The position numbers and the translations under genes were made by a program. Under the pieces are notes generated by a model. It did no database searches. It worked only from the letters and a program-made list of their open reading frames with translations, and was not told the origin of the DNA. Shown here piece by piece: positions 11,314 to 19,919 of a stretch of 64,000 bases of DNA (its first letter is position 1; the number at the start of each line of letters is the position of its first letter). The stretch spans positions 1,116,001 to 1,180,000 of the forward strand of contig NZ_VFNC01000001.1 in the NCBI RefSeq assembly GCF_006715395.1. Reading direction: 5' to 3'. Source of the DNA: Streptomyces sp. SLBN-31 (GTDB lineage Bacteria > Actinomycetota > Actinomycetes > Streptomycetales > Streptomycetaceae).

Positions 11314-11347
11314 GGGCCGGGGAGGGCCGCTGGGCCGTCCCCGGCCC
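11314..11347 (+). terminator. Intra-operon hairpin between khpA and rimM
   Basis: A 15-bp stem with one mismatch (11314-11328 with 11333-11347) and a 4-base loop sits in the 83-base khpA-rimM gap. It may attenuate readthrough from rpsP-khpA into rimM-trmD, or stabilise the upstream mRNA after processing. Confidence 0.65.
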
Positions 11348-11375
11348 GTAGTCGTATGACAGGAGATCCTGAGAA

Positions 11376-11918
11376 GTGCAGCTCGTAGTCGCGCGGATCG
11401 GCCGCGCCCACGGCATCAAGGGCGAGGTCACCGTCGAGGTCCGTACCGACGAGCCCGAACTGCGGCTCGCCCCCGGCGCCGTCCTGGCCACCGACCCGGC
11501 CTCCACCGGTCCCCTCACCATCGAGACCGGCCGCGTCCACAGCGGCCGGCTCCTGCTGCGGTTCGAGGGAGTGAACGACCGCAACGGCGCCGAGGCCCTG
11601 CGCAACACCCTCCTCATCGCGGAGATCGACCCGGACGAACTGCCCGAGGAGGAGGACGAGTACTACGACCACCAGCTCATCGACCTCGACGTGGTCACGG
11701 CCGACGGGGTCGAGGTCGGCCGGATCACCGAGATCTCGCACCTGCCGTCCCAGGACCTCTTCATCGTGGAGCGCCCGGACGGCAGCGAGGTGATGATCCC
11801 CTTCGTGGAGGAGATCGTCACCGAGATCGACCTCGCCGAGCAGAAGGCCGTCATCACGCCGCCGCCCGGTCTGATCGACGACAAGGCCGAGGTCGTCTCC
11901 TCGCGGGAAGAGTCGTAA
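11376..11918 (+). CDS. rimM: 16S rRNA processing protein RimM
   Basis: This 180-residue ribosome assembly factor acts on the 30S head with S19. The N-terminal RimM domain opens [18 protein letters not shown]. The C-terminal PRC-barrel spans roughly residues 95-170, with [18 protein letters not shown] and [11 protein letters not shown]. The start is GTG after AGGAGAT. It is followed by trmD after three bases, a pairing conserved across bacteria. Confidence 0.96.
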   Translation: MQLVVARIGRAHGIKGEVTVEVRTDEPELRLAPGAVLATDPASTGPLTIETGRVHSGRLLLRFEGVNDRNGAEALRNTLLIAEIDPDELPEEEDEYYDHQLIDLDVVTADGVEVGRITEISHLPSQDLFIVERPDGSEVMIPFVEEIVTEIDLAEQKAVITPPPGLIDDKAEVVSSREES

Positions 11919-11921
11919 GCG

Positions 11922-12755
11922 ATGCGCCTCGACGTCGTCACGATCTTCCCCGAGTACCTCGAACCCCTGAACGTCTCCCTCGTCGGCAAGGCACGCGCGC
12001 GTGGACAGCTCGACGTCCACGTGCACGACCTGCGTGAGTGGACCTACGACCGCCACAACACCGTCGACGACACCCCCTACGGCGGCGGTCCCGGCATGGT
12101 CATGAAGACCGACCCCTGGGGCGACGCCCTGGACTCCGTCCTCGCCGACGGCTACGAGACCGGCTCCCGTGCTCCCGCGCTGATCGTCCCCACCCCCAGC
12201 GGCCGCCCGTTCACGCAGGAACTCGCCGTCGAACTCTCCGAGCGGCCCTGGCTGGTCTTCACGCCGGCCCGCTACGAGGGCATCGACCGGCGGGTCATCG
12301 ACGAGTACGCGACCCGGATGCCCGTGTACGAGGTGTCCATCGGCGACTACGTCCTCGCCGGCGGCGAGGCGGCCGTCCTGGTGATCACGGAGGCCGTGGC
12401 CCGGCTACTGCCCGGCGTCCTCGGCAACGCCGAGTCGCACCGCGACGACTCCTTCGCGCCCGGCGCCATGGCCAACCTCCTGGAGGGCCCCGTCTACACC
12501 AAGCCGCCCCAGTGGCGCGGTCACGGCATCCCGGACGTGCTGCTCAGCGGGCACCACGGGAAGATCGCCCGCTGGCGCCGCGACGAGGCCCTGCGGCGTA
12601 CGACGGCCAACCGGCCCGACCTGATCGAGCGCTGCGACCCCAAGGCCTTCGACAAGAAGGACCGCGAGATGCTCTCCATCCTGGGCTGGACGCCCGACCC
12701 GGAGGGGGAGCCGTACGGGCGATTTTGGCGCAGGACCGAGGGCGTGGAAGAATAG
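11922..12755 (+). CDS. trmD: tRNA (guanine37-N1)-methyltransferase TrmD
   Basis: This 277-residue SPOUT-class enzyme methylates G37 of tRNAs to prevent frameshifting. The knotted SAM site includes DTPYGGGPGMVMK near residue 46 and GDYVLAGGEAA near 141. PARYEGIDRRVIDEY and the C-terminal WRRDEALRRT segment are typical. The start is an ATG four bases after the rimM stop. The C-terminal tail extends past the SPOUT core, as in other actinobacterial TrmDs. Confidence 0.97.
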   Translation: MRLDVVTIFPEYLEPLNVSLVGKARARGQLDVHVHDLREWTYDRHNTVDDTPYGGGPGMVMKTDPWGDALDSVLADGYETGSRAPALIVPTPSGRPFTQELAVELSERPWLVFTPARYEGIDRRVIDEYATRMPVYEVSIGDYVLAGGEAAVLVITEAVARLLPGVLGNAESHRDDSFAPGAMANLLEGPVYTKPPQWRGHGIPDVLLSGHHGKIARWRRDEALRRTTANRPDLIERCDPKAFDKKDREMLSILGWTPDPEGEPYGRFWRRTEGVEE

Positions 12756-12766
12756 GCCGCTGTTGT

Positions 12767-12808
12767 GCGTCGTCCGGCGCGCGCCCCTGCCACAGGGGGA
12801 CACGACGC
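12767..12808 (+). promoter_or_regulatory. Structured leader upstream of rplS
   Basis: Outer arms GCGTCGT (12767-12773) and ACGACGC (12802-12808) enclose an inner hairpin CCCCT (12784-12788) and AGGGG (12794-12798). It lies in the 134-base trmD-rplS gap. It could be a weak terminator for trmD or a leader structure for L19 expression; which one cannot be told from sequence. Confidence 0.45.
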
Positions 12809-12889
12809 CCGCCCCGACACGGACAGCATCCTCCTGAAGCACCTAGCTCCCGTTGATGACCTGTGGCATCAGCGAAGAAAGCAGACGAA

Positions 12890-13240
12890 ATGTCTCACCT
12901 GCTCGACACCGTCGACTCCGCGTCGCTGCGCAGCGACATCCCGGCCTTCCGCCCGGGTGACACCGTCAACGTCCACGTTCGCGTCATCGAGGGCAACCGC
13001 TCCCGTGTGCAGCAGTTCAAGGGCGTTGTGATCCGCCGCCAGGGCGCCGGTGTCCGCGAGACCTTCACGGTCCGCAAGGTCTCCTTCTCCGTCGGCGTCG
13101 AGCGCACCTTCCCGGTGCACACCCCGATCGTGGAGAAGATCGAACTCGTCACCCGCGGTGACGTGCGTCGCGCCAAGCTGTACTACCTGCGCGAGCTGCG
13201 CGGCAAGGCCGCGAAGATCAAGGAGAAGCGCGACAGCTGA
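12890..13240 (+). CDS. rplS: 50S ribosomal protein L19
   Basis: This 116-residue L19 sits at the 30S-50S interface. Conserved blocks are [43 protein letters not shown] and [16 protein letters not shown]. The ATG at 12890 gives the normal start MSHLLDTVD; an in-frame start 27 bases upstream would add nine residues unlike the family. The Shine-Dalgarno is weak (GAAGAAAG about 15 bases upstream). A hairpin overlapping the next start codon follows. Confidence 0.97.
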   Translation: MSHLLDTVDSASLRSDIPAFRPGDTVNVHVRVIEGNRSRVQQFKGVVIRRQGAGVRETFTVRKVSFSVGVERTFPVHTPIVEKIELVTRGDVRRAKLYYLRELRGKAAKIKEKRDS

Positions 13241-13257
13241 GCTCGCGCGGGTGTTCA

Positions 13258-13288
13258 CATCGGGGCCGGATAACATTCCGCCCCGATG
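13258..13288 (+). promoter_or_regulatory. Hairpin enclosing the sipW start codon
   Basis: The arms CATCGGGG (13258-13265) and CCCCGATG (13281-13288) pair perfectly; an inner CGG/CCG extends the stem and the loop is 8 bases. The right arm contains the ATG of the first signal peptidase gene (13286-13288). It could terminate rplS transcription and also hide the start codon. No Shine-Dalgarno is present for that ATG. Confidence 0.7.
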
Positions 13289-13996
13289 GACACCGAAGCA
13301 CAGCACACGGAGCGCGACCGCTCCTCCCGCCCTGAACAAGAGGCTGTGGAGGGACGGTCGCGTTTCGCGTTGGTGGCGCGGATCACCGAGTGGCTGCCCG
13401 GCGGGCGGATCTCCCTGACGCTGTTGGTCTGCCTGGTGTTCTTGCTGATCCTCAACGCCTTCGTGGTCCAGCCCTTCCAGATTCCCAGCGGATCCATGGA
13501 AGACGGATTGAGGATCGGGGACCGCGTTCTCGTAAATAAGTTGGCGTACCGTTTCGGTGCCGAGCCGCGGCGCGGCGATGTTGTGGTGTTCGACGGAAGT
13601 GGGTATTTCGGGAACGCCGACTACATCAAGCGCGTCGTGGGAGTGGGGGGAGACCGGGTGGTCTGCTGTGACAAGGAGGGGAGGATCGAGGTGAACGGCC
13701 GGTCGGTCGACGAGTCGGCGTTCCTGTACCCCGGGGACAGCCCCTCGACGGTTCCCTTCCGTGTCGTCGTACCCGACGGCACCCTCTTCGTCCTCGGCGA
13801 CCACCGCAGCGACTCCAGCGACTCCCGCGATCACCTGGGCTCACCCGGTGGCGGCATGATCCCGGTCGTCGACGTCATCGGACGGGCCGACTGGATCGTC
13901 TGGCCCACCGCCCACTGGACCCGCCTGAACCGGCCCGGTGCCTACGCGCGCGTGCCCGCGTCCGCTTCCGCGACGGCCGGCGGTGGCCATGGGTAA
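13286..13996 (+). CDS. sipW: Type I signal peptidase SipW
   Basis: This 236-residue membrane serine protease removes secretory signal peptides. A single N-terminal transmembrane segment (ISLTLLVCLVFLLILNAFVV, about 44-63) precedes box B with the catalytic serine in IPSGSM. The general-base lysine is in YIKRVVGVGGD, and box E is GDHRSDSSDSRDH. It is the first of four tandem paralogues. The N-terminal third uses noticeably more A/T codons than its neighbours. The start lacks a Shine-Dalgarno and lies in a hairpin, so leaderless or coupled translation is possible. Confidence 0.92.
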   Translation: MDTEAQHTERDRSSRPEQEAVEGRSRFALVARITEWLPGGRISLTLLVCLVFLLILNAFVVQPFQIPSGSMEDGLRIGDRVLVNKLAYRFGAEPRRGDVVVFDGSGYFGNADYIKRVVGVGGDRVVCCDKEGRIEVNGRSVDESAFLYPGDSPSTVPFRVVVPDGTLFVLGDHRSDSSDSRDHLGSPGGGMIPVVDVIGRADWIVWPTAHWTRLNRPGAYARVPASASATAGGGHG

Positions 13997-15119
13997 CCGC
14001 GGCAAGCCGCGCCGCCCCGAGCCGAGCGGCGGCGGCCACGGCACCTACGGCACCGAGAACCTGCTGCCCACCGGTTCCCGCCGCGCCTCCGGACCGGCCT
14101 CGGGCTCCGCGCCCAGTGGCGGCCGCACCCGCGCCGAGCGGCGCAAGCTGCAGCGCAAGGTCAAGCGGAAGCGCCGGCGCAGCGCGGTCAAGGAGATACC
14201 CCTCCTCGTCGGCGTGGCCGTCCTCATAGCCCTCGTCCTCAAGACCTTCCTGGTGCAGGCGTTCGTCATCCCGTCCGGGTCCATGGAGCAGACGATCCGG
14301 ATCGGCGACCGCGTCCTGGTCGACAAGTTCACGCCATGGTTCGGCTCCAAGCCCGAGCGCGGCGACGTCGTCGTCTTCAAGGACCCCGGTGGCTGGCTCG
14401 CGGGCGAGCAGACCACCACGACGAAGGACGACCCCGTCGTCGTCAAGCAGATCAAGGAAGGGCTCACCTTCATCGGCCTGCTGCCGTCGGCCGACGACAA
14501 GGACCTCATCAAGCGGGTCATCGGTGTCGGCGGTGACCACGTCAAGTGCTGTGACGCGCAGGGGCGGGTGACCGTCAACGGGGTGCCCCTGACCGAGGGC
14601 GACTACCTGTATCCCGGCAACGCACCGTCCACTCAGCAGTTCGACATCACGGTCCCCCAGGGGCGGTTGTGGGTGATGGGCGACCACCGTGGCAACTCCG
14701 CGGACTCCCGCGCCCACATGAACACCGCGTACGGCGGCACCGTCTCCGTCGACTCCGTGGTGGGGCGGGCGAAGGTCATCGCCTGGCCCCTCGGGCACTG
14801 GACCTCGCTCGACGAACCTAAAACTTTCGCTTCCGTTTCCAACTCCGTGTCGGGGACGACCGCGACGCCCGAGCTGTCGCATAGGGTTGCCCCAGACGAT
14901 CTGAAGACAGCGATCCAGCTCCCGAGCCCTGCGGAACTCCCGCTCGTTATGGGAGTGGTGGGCCTGCGCCGCGCATGGGGCAGGCGGCGGCACGGAGTAA
15001 GGAGTTGGCGTGGGGGATGTGGCGGTTGGCGCACGGTCCGGACACGACGGCGAGGAGCATCGCGGGCGCCCCGCGGAAGCCATCCCGGCCGCGGACAGCG
15101 CCGTGACCTCCGGGAGTGA
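13989..15119 (+). CDS. sipX: Type I signal peptidase SipX, C-terminally extended
   Basis: Signal peptidase with a Lys/Arg-rich N-terminal tail (about residues 45-65), a transmembrane segment near 72-95, catalytic Ser in IPSGSM, Lys in LIKRVIGVGGD, and box E GDHRGNSADSRAH. A second hydrophobic segment (AELPLVMGVVGL) near 315-330 would anchor the C-terminus. It overlaps sipW by 8 bases. The frame stays open to 15119, overlapping sipY by 110 bases and adding roughly 40 Arg-rich residues. A TAA in another frame at about 14998 suggests the expected end is near there, so the tail may reflect an indel. Confidence 0.88.
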   Translation: MGNRGKPRRPEPSGGGHGTYGTENLLPTGSRRASGPASGSAPSGGRTRAERRKLQRKVKRKRRRSAVKEIPLLVGVAVLIALVLKTFLVQAFVIPSGSMEQTIRIGDRVLVDKFTPWFGSKPERGDVVVFKDPGGWLAGEQTTTTKDDPVVVKQIKEGLTFIGLLPSADDKDLIKRVIGVGGDHVKCCDAQGRVTVNGVPLTEGDYLYPGNAPSTQQFDITVPQGRLWVMGDHRGNSADSRAHMNTAYGGTVSVDSVVGRAKVIAWPLGHWTSLDEPKTFASVSNSVSGTTATPELSHRVAPDDLKTAIQLPSPAELPLVMGVVGLRRAWGRRRHGVRSWRGGCGGWRTVRTRRRGASRAPRGSHPGRGQRRDLRE

Positions 15120-15990
15120 CTCCGGTACCGGCGAGGACGGCACCGTGCCCGGCGAGCAGACCAGGACGGACGGCGACGGGCCGGGCGACTCGACGCCCAG
15201 GGCGAAGAAGCAGCGCTCCTTCTGGAAGGAGCTGCCCATCCTGATCGGCATCGCGCTGGTCCTGGCGCTGCTGATCAAGACCTTCCTCGTGCAGGCGTTC
15301 TCGATCCCCTCGGACTCGATGCAGAACACCCTCCAGCAGGGCGACCGGGTCCTGGTCGACAAGCTCACCCCCTGGTTCGGCTCCGAGCCCGAGCGCGGCG
15401 AGGTCGTCGTCTTCCACGACCCCGACAACTGGCTGGCCGGTGAGCCCACGCCCAACCCGAACCCGGTGCAGAAGGTCCTCAGCTGGATCGGCCTGATGCC
15501 GTCCGCGGAGGAGAAGGACCTCATCAAGCGCGTCATCGGCGTCGGCGGCGACACGGTCTCCTGCAAGGGCACCGGCCCGCTGAAGGTCAACGGCAAGGCG
15601 CTGGACGACAAGTCGTTCGTCTACGCCGGCAACACCCCGTGCAGCGTCGACGACCAGGGCGGGCAGTTCTCCGTGAAGGTCCCCAAGGGCTACATCTGGG
15701 TCATGGGCGACCACCGCCAGAACTCGCGCGACTCCCGTTACAACCAGAACGACAAGCACCACGGCATGGTCCCGGTGAAGGACGTCGTGGGCCGCGCCAT
15801 CGTCATCGCCTGGCCGCTCAACCGCTGGGACACCCTGCCGATCCCGGACACCTTCGACCAGACCGGCATCAACGACAAGTCCTCGGCCTCCGCCGCCCTC
15901 ACGGTCGCGCCGAACGCCGTCGCCCTCGTCGGCGTCGTGCCGGTCGCGCTGTGGCGTCGTAGGAAGGCCTCGGCGGCCGAGACCCGCTGA
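15010..15990 (+). CDS. sipY: Type I signal peptidase SipY
   Basis: This 326-residue signal peptidase starts at GTG 15010, 7 bases after AAGGAG. It has an acidic, low-complexity cytoplasmic N-terminus (about 60 residues), a transmembrane segment ELPILIGIALVLALLIKTFL, and box B IPSDSM, with Asp where the paralogues have Gly. The catalytic Lys is in LIKRVIGVGGD and box E is GDHRQNSRDSRY. A C-terminal hydrophobic segment (NAVALVGVVPVALW) followed by WRRRK gives a second membrane anchor. It is third in the sip cluster. Confidence 0.94.
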   Translation: MGDVAVGARSGHDGEEHRGRPAEAIPAADSAVTSGSDSGTGEDGTVPGEQTRTDGDGPGDSTPRAKKQRSFWKELPILIGIALVLALLIKTFLVQAFSIPSDSMQNTLQQGDRVLVDKLTPWFGSEPERGEVVVFHDPDNWLAGEPTPNPNPVQKVLSWIGLMPSAEEKDLIKRVIGVGGDTVSCKGTGPLKVNGKALDDKSFVYAGNTPCSVDDQGGQFSVKVPKGYIWVMGDHRQNSRDSRYNQNDKHHGMVPVKDVVGRAIVIAWPLNRWDTLPIPDTFDQTGINDKSSASAALTVAPNAVALVGVVPVALWRRRKASAAETR

Positions 15991-16104
15991 GCGCGTCCAC
16001 GGATTCGCCGCGCGGCGGCTTGGTGAAGCCCTGGTGCAGTTGTGACCGGGGTGCGGCCCGGAGGGGCTGACCGGGTCAGGTACCGCCGGGTAGGGTGCGG
16101 GTCC

Positions 16105-16881
16105 ATGGGTGGCGAGAGCACGACACGTACGGCACCGCGCAGCGGTGGCAAGAGCACGGGCCCGGTGGGCAGCAAGGCCGGACAGCGACTGTCCGGACTG
16201 GCCGTCGCACTGGGCATCGTGCTGTTCCTCGGCGGCTTCGGCTGGGGAGCGGTGGTGTACCGGCCGTACACGGTGCCCACCACCTCGATGACACCGACCA
16301 TCGACGCCGGTGACCGGGTGCTGGCCGAGCGCGTCGACGGCGGCGAGGTACGCCGGGGCGACGTCGTCGTCTTCAACGACAAGAGCTGGGTGACCAACGC
16401 CTCCGTGGTCAAGCGCGTGGTGGCCGTCGGCGGTGACACCGTCTCCTGCTGCACCGACGGCAAGCTGACCGTCAACGGCAAGCAGATCGACGAGGGGTAC
16501 CTCAAGGGCGGCGCCGTCGAGGACAAGAAGATCCCGGCCGTGAAGGTCCCCCAGGGCCGCCTGTTCCTGCTCGGCGACGAGCGCTCGGGCTCCCTGGACT
16601 CCTCCGCCCACCTCAGCGACGCCGCCCAGGGCACCGTCGCGCGCTCCGCCGTGACCGCCCGCGTGGACGCCGTCGCCTGGCCCATGAAGGGCATGCTGGA
16701 GCGCCCGACCGGCTTCGAGACGCTCGGCGCGCTGTCCACGCCGGGACCGCTGCGGGTGATCGCCACCCTCATCGTCGTCGGGGGCGTCCTGGTCCTCGGT
16801 GGCGGGGCCTACGGCCCGATCGCCAAGCGGCTGGGCAACCGCCGCGCCCGCACACGGACGGAGCCCGTGGGTGCCCGCTGA
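16105..16881 (+). CDS. sipZ: Type I signal peptidase SipZ
   Basis: This 258-residue signal peptidase has an N-terminal transmembrane segment LSGLAVALGIVLFLGGFGW and the catalytic serine in VPTTSM. The general-base Lys is in VVKRVVAVGGD, box E is LGDERSGSLDSS, and a C-terminal transmembrane segment (VIATLIVVGGVLVLGGGA) ends in an Arg-rich tail. ATG 16105 was preferred to an upstream in-frame start because the preceding residues are not family-like. A 114-base gap to sipY suggests its own promoter, and it overlaps the downstream Nudix gene by 11 bases. Confidence 0.94.
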   Translation: MGGESTTRTAPRSGGKSTGPVGSKAGQRLSGLAVALGIVLFLGGFGWGAVVYRPYTVPTTSMTPTIDAGDRVLAERVDGGEVRRGDVVVFNDKSWVTNASVVKRVVAVGGDTVSCCTDGKLTVNGKQIDEGYLKGGAVEDKKIPAVKVPQGRLFLLGDERSGSLDSSAHLSDAAQGTVARSAVTARVDAVAWPMKGMLERPTGFETLGALSTPGPLRVIATLIVVGGVLVLGGGAYGPIAKRLGNRRARTRTEPVGAR

Positions 16882-17398
16882 GGCGACCGACGCGCACGAG
16901 GACTCCTCCCCGGGCGGACTGCGCAGGGTCGCCCGGGTCGTCCTGCTGGACCCCGAGGACCGCATCCTGCTGCTGCACGGCCACGAGCCGGACGATCCGG
17001 CCGACGACTGGTGGTTCACGCCGGGCGGCGGACTGGAGGGCGAGGAGAGTCGTGAAGAGGCCGCCTTGCGGGAACTCGCCGAGGAGACCGGAATCACCGA
17101 GGTCGAGCTCGGACCGGTGCTGTGGCGGCGGATGTGCTCGTTCCCGTTCGCCGGACGACGCTGGGACCAGGACGAGTGGTACTTCCTGGCCCGTACGGAC
17201 CGGACGGAGACGCGGGCCACGGCCCTGACGGAGCTGGAGCGGCGCAGCGTGGCCGGTGCGCGGTGGTGGACGTGTGCGGAACTGAGCCGGGCACATGAGA
17301 CGGTGTATCCGACCAGACTCGCCGAGCTGCTGAGCCGGCTGCTCGACGAAGGTCCCCCGGCCAGGCCCGTGACCCTCGATCCGGAAGTCGTTCAGTGA
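16871..17398 (+). CDS. Nudix hydrolase
   Basis: This 175-residue Nudix-fold pyrophosphohydrolase carries an intact Nudix box, GGLEGEES..REEAALRELAEETGI (Gx5Ex7REUxEExGU), near residues 56-80. GTG 16871 overlaps the sipZ stop, so expression is coupled to sipZ. The substrate cannot be predicted. A MutT-type housekeeping role is conceivable because the sequence ends with a Nudix domain only and no targeting signal. Confidence 0.85.
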   Translation: MPAEATDAHEDSSPGGLRRVARVVLLDPEDRILLLHGHEPDDPADDWWFTPGGGLEGEESREEAALRELAEETGITEVELGPVLWRRMCSFPFAGRRWDQDEWYFLARTDRTETRATALTELERRSVAGARWWTCAELSRAHETVYPTRLAELLSRLLDEGPPARPVTLDPEVVQ

Positions 17399-17470
17399 CC
17401 CGGAAATCGACTGGGGGCACACGGGACTGGCGCACAATGGGGGGATCGCACGGCTGAAGGGGAACATGCC

Positions 17471-17779
17471 ATGAGCGCCGAGGACCTCGAGAAGTACGAG
17501 ACCGAGATGGAGCTGAAGCTCTACCGGGAGTACCGCGATGTCGTCGGTCTGTTCAAATACGTGATCGAGACCGAGCGGCGCTTCTATCTGACCAACGACT
17601 ACGAGATGCAGGTGCACTCGGTTCAGGGCGAGGTGTTCTTCGAGGTGTCGATGGCGGATGCCTGGGTGTGGGACATGTACCGGCCGGCGCGCTTCGTGAA
17701 GCAGGTCCGCGTGCTCACCTTCAAGGACGTGAACATCGAGGAGCTCAACAAGAGCGACCTCGAGCTGCCGAGCAACTGA
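17471..17779 (+). CDS. DUF2469 family protein
   Basis: This 102-residue protein is conserved across actinobacteria: MSAEDLEKYETEMELKLYRE, YVIETERRFYLTNDYEMQV and DMYRPARFVKQVRVLTF. It is acidic, with no signal peptide or transmembrane segment. It is routinely found between the signal peptidase or RNase HII region and yraN. Function is unknown. A CACAAT motif near 17434 resembles the one upstream of rpsP and may be a -10. Confidence 0.92.
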   Translation: MSAEDLEKYETEMELKLYREYRDVVGLFKYVIETERRFYLTNDYEMQVHSVQGEVFFEVSMADAWVWDMYRPARFVKQVRVLTFKDVNIEELNKSDLELPSN

Positions 17780-17822
17780 GCCGTTCCCCCGTTCACCCGT
17801 GTTCAGTGGTCACAAGTGTTCC

Positions 17823-17839
17823 GTGTCCACCCGTGTGGG
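17823..17839 (+). terminator. Weak hairpin after the DUF2469 gene
   Basis: A short stem CCACCC/GGGTGG with a GTGT loop is followed within ten bases by TTTTCC. It lies in the 150-base gap before yraN. Stability is modest, so it is only a possible terminator. Confidence 0.4.
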
Positions 17840-17929
17840 TGGCGGAGTTTTCCACAACCGGTGAGTAGTCCACCAAGATCCACTTGACCCGGGTGGATGC
17901 GTGACGGTTGGCGCCGGAGGTGGTGCGAC

Positions 17930-18292
17930 ATGAACGCACGGAGCGCACTCGGCAAGTACGGAGAAGACCTCGCCGCCCGCCGGCTGACCGAGGCCGGGAT
18001 GACGGTGCTGGAGCGCAACTGGCGCTGCGGCAGGTCCGGAGAGATCGACATCGTGGCGCGGGACGGCGAGGTGCTGGTCGTCTGCGAGGTGAAGACGCGG
18101 CGGGCCGGTTCCTTCCAGCACCCCATGGCCGCGGTCCCGCCCGCGAAGGCCCGGCGACTGCTCAGTCTCGCCGAGCGCTGGATCCACGCACACGGAGGTG
18201 CGCCGCCGGGAGGGGTCCGCATCGACCTGGTCGGCGTCGTCCTGCCGAGGCGCGGGGCCGCCCGCGTCGAGCATGCGCGGGGGGTGGCCTGA
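17930..18292 (+). CDS. YraN/UPF0102 endonuclease-fold protein
   Basis: This 120-residue protein has the restriction-endonuclease-like fold of UPF0102: [32 protein letters not shown] and VVCEVKTRR, containing the D..E-x-K active-site pattern (EIDIV, CEVKTR). The ATG follows a GGAGG and is separated from the upstream gene. yifB begins two bases downstream, so yraN-yifB-dprA form an operon linked to DNA uptake and processing in many bacteria. The biological role in Streptomyces is unclear. Confidence 0.92.
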   Translation: MNARSALGKYGEDLAARRLTEAGMTVLERNWRCGRSGEIDIVARDGEVLVVCEVKTRRAGSFQHPMAAVPPAKARRLLSLAERWIHAHGGAPPGGVRIDLVGVVLPRRGAARVEHARGVA

Positions 18293-18293
18293 C

Positions 18294-19919
18294 ATGGGCT
18301 TCGCGCGTACGTGTTCGGTGGCGCTGGTGGGCGTGGAGGGAGTGGTCGTCGAGGTCCAGGCCGACCTGGAACCGGGAGTGGCCGCGTTCACGCTGGTGGG
18401 ACTGCCGGACAAGAGCCTCACGGAGAGCAGGGACCGGGTCCGGGCCGCGGTCGTCAACTCCGGCGGCGAGTGGCCGCAGAAGAAGCTCACGGTCGGGCTC
18501 AGCCCCGCCTCGGTGCCGAAGGCGGGAAGCGGCTTCGACCTCGCCGTGGCCTGCGCGGTGCTCGGCGCCTCCGAGCGGATCGATCCTCGGGTGCTCGCCG
18601 ACATCGTCATGATCGGGGAGCTCGGGCTGGACGGCCGGGTGCGCCCGGTACGGGGCATCCTGCCGGCGGTGCTCGCCGCGGCGGACGCCGGATACGAGCA
18701 GGTGGTCGTGCCCGAGTGCGCGGCCGCCGAGGCCTCGCTGGTGCCCGGCGTCTCCGTGCTCGGGGTGCGCAGCCTGCGGCAGCTGATCGCCGTCCTGGCG
18801 GACGAGCCGGTGCCCGAGGAGGAACCGGACGACCTGGGCCGCCCGGATCCCCTCCTCGCCGGTCTGCGGGTACCCGGCACGGGCGCGGCCACGGGGATGC
18901 ACAGCCTCGGTGCCGCCCAGCACGAGCAGGGCCACGACCTCGCCGACGTCGTCGGCCAGATCTCGGCGCGGACGGCGGTGGAGGTCGCCGCGGCGGGCGG
19001 ACACCACCTGTTCCTGGAAGGGCCGCCGGGGGCCGGCAAGACGATGCTCGCGGAACGGCTGCCGGCCATCCTGCCCCGGCTCACCCGCGAGGAATCGCTG
19101 GAAGTCACCGCCGTCCACTCGGTGGCGGGCCTGCTGCCGCCGGGCAAGCCGCTGATCGACATCGCCCCGTACTGCGCCCCGCACCACTCGGCGACCATGC
19201 AGGCGCTCGTGGGCGGCGGTCAGGGAGTCGCGCGACCGGGGGCCGTGTCCCTGTCGCACCGCGGTGTTCTCTTTCTGGACGAGACCCCCGAATTCAGCAG
19301 CCGGGCTCTCGACGCGTTGCGGCAGCCGCTGGAGGCCGGCCATGTCGTGATCGCCCGCAGCGCCGGGGTCGTGCGGTTCCCGGCGAAGTTCCTGATGGTG
19401 CTCGCCGCCAACCCCTGCCCCTGCGGCCGCTTCTCGCAGACCGACGACTTCTGCGAGTGTCCGCCCTCGGCCGTCCGCCGCTACCAGGCACGGCTGTCCG
19501 GGCCCCTGCTCGACCGCGTCGACCTCCGGGTCGAGGTGGACCGGGTCACGCGCGCCGAACTGACGCGGCGCGGCGCACGCGGCGAGTCGACGGCGACGGT
19601 CGCCGACCGGGTGCGGGCGGCCAGGCAGCGGGCGGCGGCCCGGCTCGCCGGCACACCGTGGCTCACCAACAGCGAGGTCCCCGGCCGGGAGCTGCGCAGC
19701 CGCTGGCACGCGGCGAGCGGCGCGATGGACGAGGCCGAGCGCAACCTGGAGCGGGGCGTGCTGACCGCTCGCGGACTCGACCGCGTCCTGCGGGTCGCCT
19801 GGACGGTCGCCGATCTCGTCGGTCACGACAGGCCCGACGGCACGGACGTCGCCCTCGCGCTGCAGCTGCGCACCGGAGTGCCGAGGGGCGTGCCCATGGC
19901 CATCGGGGCGCTGACATGA
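18294..19919 (+). CDS. YifB/ComM family Mg-chelatase-like AAA+ ATPase
   Basis: This 541-residue ATPase has an N-terminal ChlI-like domain ([22 protein letters not shown] and [16 protein letters not shown]) and a central AAA+ core with Walker [16 protein letters not shown] near residue 244. Walker B-like FLDETPEF follows, with a cysteine cluster NPCPCG...CECPP near 373-393, and a C-terminal Mg-chelatase domain ends in [19 protein letters not shown]. ComM-type proteins are helicases promoting branch migration in natural transformation. It overlaps dprA (ATGA). The role in a non-competent genus is uncertain. Confidence 0.93.
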   Translation: MGFARTCSVALVGVEGVVVEVQADLEPGVAAFTLVGLPDKSLTESRDRVRAAVVNSGGEWPQKKLTVGLSPASVPKAGSGFDLAVACAVLGASERIDPRVLADIVMIGELGLDGRVRPVRGILPAVLAAADAGYEQVVVPECAAAEASLVPGVSVLGVRSLRQLIAVLADEPVPEEEPDDLGRPDPLLAGLRVPGTGAATGMHSLGAAQHEQGHDLADVVGQISARTAVEVAAAGGHHLFLEGPPGAGKTMLAERLPAILPRLTREESLEVTAVHSVAGLLPPGKPLIDIAPYCAPHHSATMQALVGGGQGVARPGAVSLSHRGVLFLDETPEFSSRALDALRQPLEAGHVVIARSAGVVRFPAKFLMVLAANPCPCGRFSQTDDFCECPPSAVRRYQARLSGPLLDRVDLRVEVDRVTRAELTRRGARGESTATVADRVRAARQRAAARLAGTPWLTNSEVPGRELRSRWHAASGAMDEAERNLERGVLTARGLDRVLRVAWTVADLVGHDRPDGTDVALALQLRTGVPRGVPMAIGALT

